From NCBI RefSeq assembly GCF_932526225.1, contig NC_064047.1, forward strand, positions 5,083,501 to 5,147,500: 64,000 bases of DNA. Reading direction: 5' to 3'. Shown piece after piece: positions 1 to 21,000 of the stretch. The stretch's first letter is position 1. Each line of letters begins with the position of its first letter. A program made the translations under genes and the position numbers. Under the pieces are notes generated by a model, which ran no database searches, was not told the DNA's origin, and was given only the letters and a program-made list of their open reading frames with translations. Origin of the DNA: Nematostella vectensis. Its lineage: Eukaryota; Cnidaria; Anthozoa; Actiniaria; Edwardsiidae.

Positions 1-3000
1 AGTTCTGTATCCCCCCAGGCCGACCCTCTGTGCAGTATAACTAGTGGTTATGGTGTAGTCCGTAAGTTCTGTATCCCCCCATGTCGACCCTCTGTGCAGT
101 ATAACTAGTGGTTATGGTGTAGTCCCTAAGTTCTGTATCCCCCCATGTCGACCCTCTGTGCAGTATAACTAGTGGTTCGGGTGTAGTCCCTAAGTTCTGT
201 ATCCCCCCAGGTCGACCCTCTGTGCAGTATAACTAGTGGTTATGGTGTAGTCCCTAAGTTCTGTATCCCCCCAGGTCGACCCTCTGTGCAGTATAACTAG
301 TCGTTATGGTGTAGTCCCTAAGTTCTGTATCCCCCCAGGTCGACCCTCTGTGCAGTATAACTAGTGGTTATGGTGTAGTCCCTAAGTTCTGTATCCCCCC
401 AGGCCGACCCTCTGTGCAGTATAACTAGTGGTTATGGTGTAGTCCGTAAGTTCTGTATCCCCCCATGTCGACCCTCTGTGCAGTATAACTAGTGGTTATG
501 GTGTAGTCCCTAAGTTCTGTATCCCCCCAGGCCGACCCTCTGTGCAGTATAACTAGTGGTTATGGTGTAGTCCCTAAGTTCTGTATCCCCCCAGGTCGAC
601 CCTCTGTGCAGTATAACTAGTGGTTATGGTGTAGTCCCTAAGTTCTGTATCCCCCCAGGTCGACCCTCTGTGCAGTATAACTAGTGGTTAGGGTGTAGTC
701 CCTAAGTTCTGTATCCCCCCAGGTCGACCCTCTGTGCAGTATAACTAGTGGTTATGGTGTAGTCCCTAAGTTCTGTATCCCCCCAGGTCGACCCTCTGTG
801 CAGTATAACTAGTGGTTAGGGTGTAGTCCCTAAGTTCTGTATCCCCCCAGGTCGACCCTCTGTGCAGTATAACTAGTGGTTAGGGTGTAGTCCCTAAGTT
901 CTGTATCCCCCCAGGCCGACCCTCTGTGCAGTATAACTAGTGGTTATTGTGTAGTCCCTAAGTTCTGTATCCCCCCAGGCCGACCCTCTGTGCAGTATAA
1001 CTAGTGGTTAGGGTGTAGTCCCTAAGTTCTGTATCCCCCCAGGTCGACCCTCTGTGCAGTATAACTAGTGGTTATGGTGTAGTCCCTAAGTTCTGTATCC
1101 CCCCAGGCCGACCCTCTGTGCAGTATAACTAGTGGTTATGGTGTAGTCCCTAAGTTCTGTATTCCCCCAGGTCGACCCTCTGTGCAGTATAACTAGTGGT
1201 TAGGGTGTAGTCTCTAAGTTCTGTATCCCCCCAGGTTGACCCTCTGTGCAGTATAACCAGTGGTTAGGGTGTAGTCCGTAAGTTCTGTATCCCCCCAGGT
1301 TGACCCTCTGTGCAGTATAACTAGTGGTTATGGTGTAGTCCCTAAGTTCTGTATCTCCCCAGGCCGACCCTCTGTGCAGTATAACTAGTGGTTAGGGTGT
1401 AGTCCCTAAGTTCTGTATCCCCTCAGGTCGACCCTTTGTGCAGTATAACTAGTGGTTAGGGTGTAGTCCGTAAGTTCTGTATCCCCCCAGGTTGACCCTC
1501 TGTTTGACCCTCTGTGCAGTATAACTAGTGGTTATGGTGTAGTCCCTAAGTTCTGTATCCCCCCAGGCCGACCCTCTGTGCAGTATAACTAGTGGTTAGG
1601 GTGTAGTCCCTAAGTTCTGTATCCCCCAGGTCGACCCTCTGTGCAGTATAACTAGTGGTTATTGTGTAGTCCCTAAGTTCTGTATCCCCCCAGGTCGACC
1701 CTCTGTGCAGTATAACTAGTGGTTAGGGTGTAGTCCCTAAGTTCTGTATCCCCCCATGTCGACCCTCTGTGCAGTATAACTAGTGGTTCGGGTGTAGTCC
1801 CTAAGTTCTGTATCCCCCCAGGTCGACTCTCTGTGCAGTATAACTAGTGGTTCGGGTGTAGTCCCTAAGTTCTGTATCCCCCCAGGCCGACCCTCTGTGC
1901 AGTATAACTAGTGGTTATGGTGTAGTCCCTAAGTTCTGTATCCCCCCAGGTCGACCCTCTGTGCAGTATAACTAGTGGTTATGGTGTAGTCCCTAAGTTC
2001 TGTATCCCCCCAGGTCGACCCTCTGTGCAGTATAACTAGTGGTTAGGGTGTAGTCCCTAAGTTCTGTATCCCCCCAGGTCGACCCTCTGTGCAGTATAAC
2101 TAGTGGTTAGGGTGTAGTCCCTAAGTTCTGTATCCCCCCAGGTCGACCCTCTGTGCAGTATAACTAGTGGTTAAGGTGTAGTCCCTAAGTTCTGTATCCC
2201 CCCAGGCCGACCCTCTGTGCAGTATAACTAGTGGTTAGGGTGTAGTCCCTAAGTTCTGTATCCCCCCAGGTCGACCCTCTGTGCAGTATAACTAGTGGTT
2301 ATGGTGTAGTCCCTAAGTTCTGTATCCCCCCAGGCCGACCCTCTGTGCAGTATAACTAGTGGTTATGGTGTAGTCCCTAAGTTCTGTATTCCCCCAGGTC
2401 GACCCTCTGTGCAGTATAACTAGTGGTTAGGGTGTAGTCTCTAAGTTCTGTATCCCCCCAGGTTGACCCTCTGTGCAGTATAACTAGTGGTTAGGGTGTA
2501 GTCCGTAAGTTCTGTATCCCCCCAGGTTGACCCTCTGTGCAGTATAACTAGTGGTTATGGTGTAGTCCCTAAGTTCTGTATCCCCCCAGGCCGACCCTCT
2601 GTGCAGTATAACTAGTGGTTAGGGTGTAGTCCCTAAGTTCTGTATCCCCCCAGGTCGACCCTTTGTGCAGTATAACTAGTGGTTAGGGTGTAGTCCGTAA
2701 GTTCTGTATCCCCCCAGGTTGACCCTCTGTGCAGTATAACTAGTGGTTATGGTGTAGTCCCTAAGTTCTGTATCCCCCCAGGCCGACCCTCTGTGCAGTA
2801 TAACTAGTGGTTAGGGTGTAGTCCCTAAGTTCTGTATCCCCCAGGTCGACCCTCTGTGCAGTATAACTAGTGGTTATTGTGTAGTCCCTAAGTTCTGTAT
2901 CCCCCCAGGTCGACCCTCTGTGCAGTATAACTAGTGGTTAGGGTGTAGTCCCTAAGTTCTGTATCCCCCCAGGCCGACCCTCTGTGCAGTATAACTAGTG

Positions 3001-3292
3001 GTTAGGGTGTAGTCCCTAAGTTCTGTATCCCCCCAGGTCGACCCTTTGTGCAGTATAACTAGTGGTTAGGGTGTAGTCCGTAAGTTCTGTATCCCCCCAG
3101 GTTGACCCTCTGTGCAGTATAACTAGTGGTTATGGTGTAGTCCCTAAGTTCTGTATTCCCCCAGGCCGACCCTCTGTGCAGTATAACTAGTGGTTAGGGT
3201 GTAGTCCCTAAGTTCTGTATCCCCCCAGGTCGACCCTCTGTGCAGTATAACTAGTGGTTAGGGTGTAGTCCCTAAGTTCTGTATCCCCCCAG

Positions 3293-3306
<14 letters not shown>
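1..3306. repeat. 64-bp minisatellite (about 51 copies) ending in an ATM exon
   Basis: About 51 head-to-tail copies of a 64-bp unit start at the window edge, so the array probably extends further left. Copies differ at a few positions (ggt/gct/gat before cgaccc; tatgg/taggg/tcggg near the unit end). One copy near 1500 carries a 12-bp internal duplication. The unit contains tctgtatccccccag followed by gtcgaccctctgtg, which is the 3' splice site and the first 14 bases of the ATM exon at 3293. The last copy is the real exon start. Several copies have ccccccat in place of ccccccag and so have lost the acceptor AG. No ORF of note runs through it. Confidence 0.97.
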
Positions 3307-11361
<8,055 letters not shown>

Positions 11362-11377
<16 letters not shown>

Positions 11378-11965
11378 AGACGGGTGGTAAGGCCTGATAG
11401 TTTCATGGGGAGAAGTGGTCTTGAGCCTTGGGTTTTAAAGACGTGTGATAAGGCCTGATAATTCCATGGGGAGAAGTGGTCTTAAGCCATGGGTTTATAG
11501 ACGAGTGTTAAGGCGAGATAATTCCATGGGTAGAAGTCGTCTTAAGCCTTGGGTTTATAGACGGGTGGTAAGGCCTGATAGTTTCATGGGGAGAAGTGGT
11601 CTTGAGCCTTGGGTTTTAAAGACGTGTGATAAAGCCTGATAATTCCATGGGGAGAAGTGGTCTTAAGCCATGGGTTTATAGACGAGTGTTAAGGCGAGAT
11701 AATTCCATGGGGAGAAGTCGTCTTAAGCCTTGGGTTTATAGACGAGTGGTAAGGCCTGATAGTTCCATGGGAAGAAGTGGTCTTAAGCCTTAGGTTTCAA
11801 AGACGTGTGATAAGGCCTGATAGTTCCATGGGGAGAAGTGGTCTTAAGCCATGGGTTTAAAGACGTGTGATAAGGCTTGATAGTCTCATGGGGAGAAGTG
11901 GTCTTAAGCCTTAGGTTTAAAGACGTGTGGTAAGGACCTGATAAGTGCACGCGGAGAAGTGGTCT
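11362..11965 (+). repeat. 60-61-bp minisatellite starting at the ATM stop codon
   Basis: About ten copies of a unit containing agccttgggttta, aagacg-gtgg-taaggc, tgata-ttccatggg and gagaagtggtctt. The first copy begins inside the last ATM codons (CAG CCT TGG GTT TAA), so the array duplicates the stop-codon region into the 3' UTR. Short ORFs on both strands here are products of the repeat. Confidence 0.93.
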
Positions 11966-12138
11966 CATAGATACGGCAAGTCATGTATAGTTTGTTTTAG
12001 TGGTGCCATCTTTATAAGAACTTATGCCATGGTTTAAACAGCTGATGTCTTAGTCTGACCAAGGGATGTTATAGTCTGAAAAAAGTGATGTCATAGTGTG
12101 AGCAAGTGATGGCATAGGCTCACAGGAGAGGATTTAAA

Positions 12139-12178
12139 CGAATAAATTTTTTAAAAAAGCTAAATAAAAAGAATAAAC
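12139..12178 (+). promoter_or_regulatory. Candidate ATM polyadenylation signals
   Basis: Three aataaa hexamers (about 12141, 12163, 12172) lie in an A/T-rich stretch about 180 bp after the stop-codon minisatellite. They are the first cluster downstream of the ATM stop on this strand. Confidence 0.4.
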
Positions 12179-12795
12179 GGAATTCTTTAAGATAATGTTT
12201 GAACGACGTTATTATCTTTAAAAAAAAGTAATACAATTCTCACCAGCCTTATTGTGCTCGTATTAAGTCATTGGGAGTGAGACCTGGCGGAGATCTCGAT
12301 AGCGAGAGGGCAATAGGGGGGTGGGGGAGGGAGGTAAAATAAAGGAATCCCACCAGGCCAGGGGAGCACAAAGAGGCAGAAAACATAACTGACACAGCTC
12401 CAGAGAATTGACCTTGGCGCGCGAGCTAAGGAGCAACTGATCCTGGTTATGTTAATGATATATCTTATATACTCGCACTAATGAGTCCGGTAAGAAAAGG
12501 GAAATATCTTCTACACGTGTAGTAAATGATCCCAAGTTTTGGCAAATAAAAACATGTAGCAAGAAGAGTTGGTTAGAAAGCATAGAGATGCCTTTGATAA
12601 AGACTGCTTGCATTCTTAGTCTTCCAATATGCTCAAGCAAAACTTCACAAAACTAGCATAATATTTATTGTATTTTTTTACTGCATACTTCGCTTGCTTG
12701 AGTTTAAGCTATCACCCGTGCCCACCGGCCTAAGGACCCTCATCGCTACGCGTGCATGACGCTTTGTGGTGCCTAGTGGCGTTCTAGTTTAAATA

Positions 12796-12961
12796 ATAGA
12801 GAGCTTAAGCAAGCCAACGCGAACGGCATCAGCGCGCATAGAACGTAAAATTAGGGAAAATGCCGTTCGAGATTTCACGGACGTCAACGCCGTTTTTCAG
12901 CAATTCGTAAGCGCGCGCCGTTTGTGATGCCGTTCGTGTTGACTTGCTTAAGCTCTCTAAT
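12796..12961. mobile_element. MITE-like element with ~40-bp terminal inverted repeats
   Basis: The left end tagagagcttaagcaag plus cgaacggcat is matched in inverted orientation by the right end atgccgttcg plus cttgcttaagctctcta. It sits in the 2.5-kb space between the convergent ATM and ARFGEF3-like genes. It is non-coding. Confidence 0.8.
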
Positions 12962-13848
12962 CCCAAAGCTGTATGTGCTAAGCCATATACAATTATCACT
13001 TAAAAGTATTGCTAGTGAAACTTTTTCTTCGTCTATTTGGAGATTTTTACAGCGTAATATTTTCCTTGATTGCCCAGAGTTGATATGGGGTGCAGAGCCA
13101 CGCCCCTACTGGTCATTTCCTTAGGGGCTCCGCTCCCCTTTAGATGCTAAGGCAACTCGTAGCTAAATATTTTGTCGTGAAAGAAAACTAATTTATCGCC
13201 ATCTGAATTCATCACTCTTGTTAAAGGAAGTAGGCATGTCGATGACGTCGAGGCAGAAAATAGAAATTCGATAATCCTGTTAAAGTTTTTTTTTGTTTTC
13301 GAAGATGACCCAAATGGTTTTAATTTAAGAAAATAGTTACCCTAACGTAATCTTAACAAACCGCTTATATGATTTTGTCGTTACATACCCGTGTTGACTG
13401 TGTCAAAAGGGACCTTTAGAAACGACGACGGCTAGGTCAACGAGATCAGGGTGAAAATAAGGGATTATTTTTACAGTAGAAACGTCCGCGTTCTAGAATG
13501 AGCCTTTCAACATGGATTTTTCAGCCCCTAGTTTGGTGTGACACGGCTGAAATGTTTCAGAGTGCATTTCTACGTAACTCTATTGAATTCTCACTCCGTT
13601 GTCGTCCACGATGTCGTCATTGCTTAAAGTTCCTTAATTCATGACGTGCCGTGACAAAATTATGACGTGACCGTGACAAAATTATGACGTGACATATCCA
13701 TAGATGACTTGCTCAGCGTTTTGTTAACACGACCGTCGTTATTGCTGAAATAATAAATGTTCCACTAAAAACTACATATATTGCTTTTACTATATTAAAC
13801 TTACTGTACTAATTCTCATACTATATTATATATATAAAGCTCTTAATC

Positions 13849-15025
13849 TTATAATATACCATATATGACTCCTACTCTTCGCACAACGTCGCAAACTAAT
13901 TGCCTAACTTTCGGATCAGTTCCGCTTGCTACGAGGCCTGTCACAGCGGGAAACACCGCTGGCAAGACAGCCTTAAACTGGAGGGTAGGGAGTCCAAGAA
14001 GGGCCTCAAGCATGGTCGATACCAAGCTCGTCCACACGCCCAGCTGGAGAAGCTCGTCCTCCTTACGTTTGAGCATCTGTCGCTCAAGCTCAATCATCCT
14101 CAGGTCATCATCCAAGTGCTGACGAGTCCTGTCACGTGATTTGTAGTCTGGCGACTGCCTCCTCTTGCCGCTGACCGACGGAGAATTTGGAAGCTCGTCC
14201 GGGTTAAAGATACCATGGTCCCTTGCGGGTGATGAGATGGGTGTCCATGAGAGGCTTCGGTCAAAGTCGAACTCCGTCTGGATGTTGTACGTGTATTGCG
14301 GCTCGCTGCTGTACTGACTGAGCATGCGCACGTACACGCTGGTCAACTGATCGCAGGCCTCGTGCAGCCGCCTCACAATCCAGTCCACGCTGCGATCTCC
14401 CTTTAACAGATCATTGTGACGATTGGGACTGCTTAACACCTCGTCCTTGGCGACCTCCTCTTTCTCGTTGCCATGAAAACCGTTGCTGTGGGCATGGTTG
14501 CCGTTGCTATGAACTTGATTGCCATTGCCGTTACCGTTACCAAGGACATGGTTTCCGTTGCTTGGGTTACCGTTGACACGGTCCCCTGTTAAAATGCGCT
14601 TGATGTGCGAGCTACTAAAGTGTTCGCCGCTGTGTTTGCAAATTTGGAACAATGTGTGGAGGTAGCACGTGAACGCTGTGGTTGACTGGCGGAGCAGGTT
14701 TGCCGGAGCGTCGAGCTTCGCGAGTTTCTGAATCAGGGATCGTAAACCAGGCCGTGCGTTGAACTCGTATGCGACCGTGTGTGATTCCATGAGGCAGTCA
14801 AACAGGACAGACAGGTTTGCGGGTGACAGGTAAGACAGGAGTCCCGGGAGAACCGACTCTGGCGACTCCACCGAGCTGTCACTAGCGAGCTCCGTTGCCA
14901 TGACAGCAGGAATGGAGCTCATTGATTGGTTGAGGGTGTCGTTGCTGTCCAATAGAATGGAGCTTATGGTTTGAAGAAGCAGTTGATGGGAAAGTAAGCC
15001 GACGATCAGACTTCTCAGGGAGACC
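13849..15025 (-). CDS. ARFGEF3: ARFGEF3-like last coding exon
   Basis: Residues ~1898-2289. VSLRSLIVGLLSHQLLLQ is followed by LSYLSPANLSVLFDCLMESH, NARPGLRSLIQKL and LLRQSTTAFTCYLHTLF. Next come an Asn/Gly/His-rich low-complexity stretch (about 14461-14580) and a charged linker. The conserved C-terminus is FKAVLPAVFPAVTGLV to GVIYGIL, with the TAA at 13851-13849. Confidence 0.92.
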
Positions 15026-18000
15026 CTACAAGAGGATATTATAAGGTTGATTTATCTCTTTCTAATTAAAATAGTGTTCGTCAGTATAACGACAGACGGT
15101 AACCGGAAGTTTAACGTTTACGTTCTTTGTAAAGTTTTTGCTCCAACCCAATGAAAGGAGACGTTTCTGTTATACCACACAGTCTTACATATCGAACCTG
15201 CTAGCGATGCGATAGTGTGAAACACAAACTCCGGTTGCCGTCCGTCGCCCAGAAACGTTTGATTTTACTATAACGAGTGCCTTTGTGTAGGCACTATAAA
15301 TGCATATGGTACCACCGGCCTGAGTGCCCCGCCGTCCCCGGAAATAACCGAATTAACCTGCACTTACCTGTTTGCCATCTCGGGTTTGTCTTTATTTTCA
15401 AAGGTCGACAGCACAAACACATATGTACGGGTCTCTTCTTCGTCGCTTGTCTCCTCTCGAGTCTCGCCCCCCTTACGCACAGGAAACCCAATCACCTGGC
15501 TGTCCAGTAGAAACACCTAAGGTTGAATGATACATGTAAATGAAGTGGAAGGCATCAGTAGAAACAAGAATGATGCATTTAAATAAAGTGGAAGGTATCA
15601 GTAGAAACAAGAATGATGAATGTAAATGAAGTGGAAAGCATCAGTAGAAACAAGAATGATGAATGTAAATGAATTGGAAAGCATCAGTAGAAACAAGAAT
15701 GATGCATGTAAATGGGGTGAAAGGCATCAGTAGAAACATCTAAGGAAGAATGCTAGACGTAAATAAAGTGGAAGACATCAGTAGAAACATCTAAGGAAGA
15801 ATGCTAGACGTAAATAAAGTGGAAGACTGTGGCTCACCGCCCATGTAAAAGGAGATTAATATTAAGTCTGTACATCTGCCCTAGCTAACGAGCTGCAAAT
15901 GGACCAATCAGCTATCGCTTTTTTTCTGGTGACCAATCAGCACCCACCTGTTCGGCGACTTGCTGCAATCTGATTGGATCGCTGTACATGCCCTCCCTCC
16001 TCGCCACCACCTTGACAATCATACCCTCATCTCCCGTCACGCTATTCGAGCTCGGCTGAAAGCACGTTACCAGGTCCTTGATGTCAAAGAGGGTGGCCTG
16101 GACGGCTTCTTGGAGACCATCACAAACTATCTGCCATAGGTCCTCCGTGAACAACGGACCCCCCGACAGCAGAAGGTGCCTGTGGGATATGATAAAAACG
16201 AGTGACGTCACTATATTAAGAGATGACGTGACACTATCTGCCATAGGTCCTTCGTTGACAGTGTCTTTGTTATCTTTTGTGCTGGCTTGACTAATGCGCT
16301 TGTATTTATTACACGTGTGTGTAGCATACTTATTTGGCGTTCTACGGTAGATTCTGGCAACTGGAAAACTTTATAGAAATCAGGATCTTACTTAGCCTGC
16401 GAAGCAAGCGCAAAGGGTTGGGTAAGATGAGGGATAGATCCGCACGCCTGGAGAGAAGGATGGAGCGAACCTAGCTACGTTTCCGTCTCTGTTCTTTCAC
16501 AGCCCTTGCTACACAGGCTAGATTCTTCTGCTTCTCGTTACTGTGTGCCTTTTAACATTCCATGAACTCGTCAAGAGGGAGGGAAGGGAGTGTTTTGTAA
16601 TATTACCTGAGACATGAACATCCAAGTCTCGCGATGCCCTCCACAGGCTGTGAGACGCAGTCGATAAGAAGGTCCAGTATCTGTTTCACCATCCCTGGCA
16701 CGCACTCGGCCGCACCTGTGATATTAGAGATTAGTCCTTGTTCTGGCTGGCCTAGATACTGACTCGACAGGCGATTTGCACTAAAAGATCACGTGACTTT
16801 TTGGGTGACAAAGTCGCGCCAAAATAAACACAGAAGTCACGTGACATTTTGGGTGGCAAACTCGCGCCGAAATAAACACAGAAATCACGTGACTTTCTGG
16901 GTGGCAAAGTCGCGCGCGCTCGGCAGATCATTTTGTAATTTTAATAGGAAATAATGCCAAGGTAAACAATAAAATAGGACAGGCTGACAGAATCCCTTTA
17001 AAACCTACTTCGATCCCCGAAAAAGCTGAATAGCACTTGCATCATACAAATACCATGTTTATAGGCAACACCCTAAAAACATTGCAAAAACGTACATAGT
17101 GTCACGAATAACCAGTTTTATTAACAAAAGCTACTATCCCTTTCTCCCAGCATACCTTGCACGCTTAGAAACTGCGGTAGCTCCTCCACGATAAGTTCTG
17201 TGGCCAGGCCGCATGCGTGTTTGAAGTTGGCCGCTGTACTCTCCCAATAATGCCTGTTCCGCTCGCCTCGATAGACCCAGTTCCTCAGCATCGGTAGAAG
17301 CAAATTGGTTACGGTGTATATCGAGAAATTAGCGCCCGGCACTGTAGTTATGGACCGGAGGATGTCGAATAGGACCTCTAATGTCTGGGGCTGGTAGCGG
17401 CGGGGACAATGCGAGACCGCATTCGTGAGCCCCTCCAAAAGAAGGTACCACACTCTGAGGATTCCTAGGGAGGTGAAAAACGTTCAGGTTTCACTCTCAT
17501 GCATTTGTACGCATGAATCCGTAGTCCTTATTAGCCTTTCTCGCTATGCGCACGCTTCCAACCCACCTACAACCCCTCTCAGCCTCTACCATCCACAACC
17601 CCCTCTCTACTACCTAGGTGCCACGCCACGAATTCTCGCTTTTAACCTACAATTTTATTAGAATAGAAGCTGGGATTATGATTGTGTTTGATCTGTAGCA
17701 GTGATAATGATGGAGACGATAAACTCCCTGGGGGATCTCTATAAAAGCAGAAGGAGGTTAGCGTCCCCCGTCGTTATCTTTTGTGACATAAAATTCCACC
17801 AACAGCTTATGGTTGGTTCTCACTTAGGCGCAAGCGCAACGCACTCATTTTTCCGATTCCCACTGGGACGTAAGCGCAAGAGAACGCAACTGCTTGATTT
17901 TCTTGCGCTTATGTTTGACAGATTCTCACTTGTGTTGCGCTTACGTTCTAGTGAGAGCCAGCCCTTAGGGGGTCTCATACATATGGATCATCCTATCCAT

Positions 18001-21000
18001 TGCCAGACAAGAGGTAGCGGTAACTTTTAAAAGGAATGCAATAAAATTCGAATACTGAAAATGTGTTTTTATTGCTTAGGTCTAGAAATTTGCCTCGGCC
18101 ACACGTCATGTAATTCCTCTAAGAAATAAGAATTGCTGTTGACTACACCCAAAGTGCTACCCCTTTAGGAATAAATTGATTTTGCCGACTGTGAATCCTA
18201 TCTGTCCTACCTGTGTCGTGAATGGACGTGATGCCCCCCCTCCCCCAGGAGCTATCAGACTACCTGTGTCGTCAGTGGACGTAATGCACCCCTCCCCTAG
18301 GGGCTATCAGACTACCTGTGTCGTGAATGGACGTGATGCCCCCCCTCCCCCAGGAGCTATCAGACTACCTGTGTCGTCAGTGGACGTGATGCACCCCTCC
18401 CCTAGGAGCTATCAGACTACCTGTGTCGTGAATGGACGTGATGCCCCCCCCAGTAGCTATAAGACTTACCTGTGTCGTCAATGGACGTGATGCCCCCCCC
18501 CCCCCCAGTAGCTATAAGACTTACCTGTGTCGTCAATGGACGTGATGGTGGCTGCACTGGTTGCTGATATCGTCTTCATTTTCATCCCCGTATTCTGCTT
18601 GGTAGGGCTCGCCCCCAGTCCCCCCTCGGGTACCTCCTGATTGCTAGTATCCTGCAGTCTTATGGCGTGCGCGCCGTGAAACACTAAACTTGACGGCATA
18701 ATGTGAATGGAAGCCAACTTCTTGGAGATATTAGATAAGTAATCTAGTGCTGGCAGGCACATATCACTGATCGTGCCGCTCTCGCTGCTCATTATGCTGT
18801 CGTTATCGCTTCGGCTGTCGTCCGGAGGCTCGTCGTGTGCCGATCCGCGTACGATCTTCAGCAAAGTCTGGATACACTGGACTGCTGCTGCTCCGAATAC
18901 GGCGGGATTTTTGTTGTTGAGGAACGAGGAGATGACATTGAATACCAAAGCTGCTCTCGAATCAGGTTCGTAATTCTCGAAGTTGTTCCGAGTATAGATT
19001 CGGACGGACCGAACGGCGCCGAACACACTTCGCCAGCCTGACTTGATACTAACAGAGTGACCATCGACCATTTCAGACAGGGTGGCGATAATCTGCGGAG
19101 AATAAATCATATAGATAATATTGATAAATGATATAGTTAAAGACAGTGCTTGCTCAATTCAACTTCAGGATACCCTGACACAATTGTTCCAAGAAAGAAC
19201 TTCACACCTCTCTTCACAATTCTTTGGAACGAGACATTAATAAATGGAACCAAATTATAGGGCGGGTATTTTAAAGTCTTTTTTTTTTTTGTAAACTGTC
19301 TACAAATGCAAACCTTCTCAGTTAGCCTTAAATTCATTTTACAGTTGTTTATATTATTGTTTCTGTTTTGATATTGTGGTTTCGTTGTATTTTTTTTTTA
19401 TAATCCAAACAACACGAAATTACAAATTTGGCACGACCTTTTCGATAGGAAATTTTAGGATTACAAACACTTTATCATAGAAAAATAATCCGGTGAAAGC
19501 CAATTGTGGGCTCACCACAGGTAGACCCTCACCTGGTCCTGCTCTTCCTCCCCACAAAGCTCCAGCGCCAGAATATTCTCGAAGGGCTTGAAGAGCATCT
19601 CGTGGAACCAGAAATGCGGCAACTCAGTGCGCTTGCTCAGCAGCTCCGTCAGCACGTCATGCAGGGAAGTGATTGACAGCTTGGCAATCTGATGGTCTCT
19701 GTGGCAAGCAGCCTGCAAATAAACCGAAACAAATAAATACCAGGCGACTTGCGCTAAGAAATCACGTGACTTCTGGGTGTCAATAGCATCGCGCGCGCTC
19801 CGGCTTTTGGCGGCAAAATGATAGTAACAAAATGCAGCTTATTCAGCGCTTACGAATAAGCGAGAGAGTTTCTATGTCAGAAAAGGCTTAATTATTAAGT
19901 TATTGCTGTGTCTTAATTATTAAGACACAGCAATTTATGTGTTTATTTTGTCATGAATTTGCCACTCAAGAGGTCGATTGGTTTCTCAGTGCAAATGGCC
20001 TATTAGTTTCTCTAAATTCTGATACGTCACAGTCCCTAAAGCCAGGTCCTGAATAATGGCATAACTACATTTACATTAAAGCGAGAACGATCTCGATCTA
20101 AAATAAGCTGTTTCATCACCTGCGATAGAACAGGCAGCCTAAAGCCCTGTGCAAACTGCGCCAGCACCTGCCAGCATTGCTGGGGAATTTTCGCTTGACT
20201 GAATATAGGACAAAGGAAATGTCAAAATCGGCAATTCGCCAGAAGAATTCGCCAGAAATGCTGGCAGGTGCTGGGGCAGTTTGCACGGGGCTTAAGTCCT
20301 TCGCTTGGATTCATTGTGTAATTTATTCTTTATTTGTTATATTTTTATCATATCCAAATTATTGAAGCTTGAAGATTGCTCCAAGAAATAATGATGCGAT
20401 CGCCACTGCGATTTAAAACCCCTTACATGTTTCCGTAGGCTATGAGACATGCACATGATATACTGCTCAAAATAGAACTCTAAATTTATCCCATTCCACT
20501 AAAAAGGAATCAATTCTACAGTGTAGAGGAAACAGTATGGAGACAAAATATCAAATATTTTAAAATGTTTAAAAAAGTTGTTTTAAACATCATTTTCACG
20601 CAAGTCGAATCATCACGACTTAAACTCTTACTTACCTCCACGAAATGTGGCGCGAGAACAGACCAACCGCGTAACAGATGAAGCAGCGGCCTGTTAGCAT
20701 TGCGGGCGCATCTCAGCATGACGTCAGCAATGCGATAGAGGTGAAGTGTGGTAGCGGCGGACTGCTGAACAGTGGAGCCTGCGATCACTCCTGTACTTAG
20801 AGAGGTTTCTTGGGGATTTCCAAATAGCTGAGTCTGGGAGGCTTGGATCAAGGACTGGAGAGAGTGTGAGAGATAACCGTTAAGTCATGTCTGCTGTATT
20901 TGCTATGGAAACTGGTATAGACAGGTCTGTGGTGGAAACTCCTCCAGTTATTAAGTATGAACAGGCCCTCCCCCAGGGAGGGGAGGGTGCAGGGGGTGTG

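Noticed and set aside
18176-18490. 104-codon plus-strand repeat ORF
   Set aside because: Product of the donor-bearing minisatellite on the opposite strand; no independent support.
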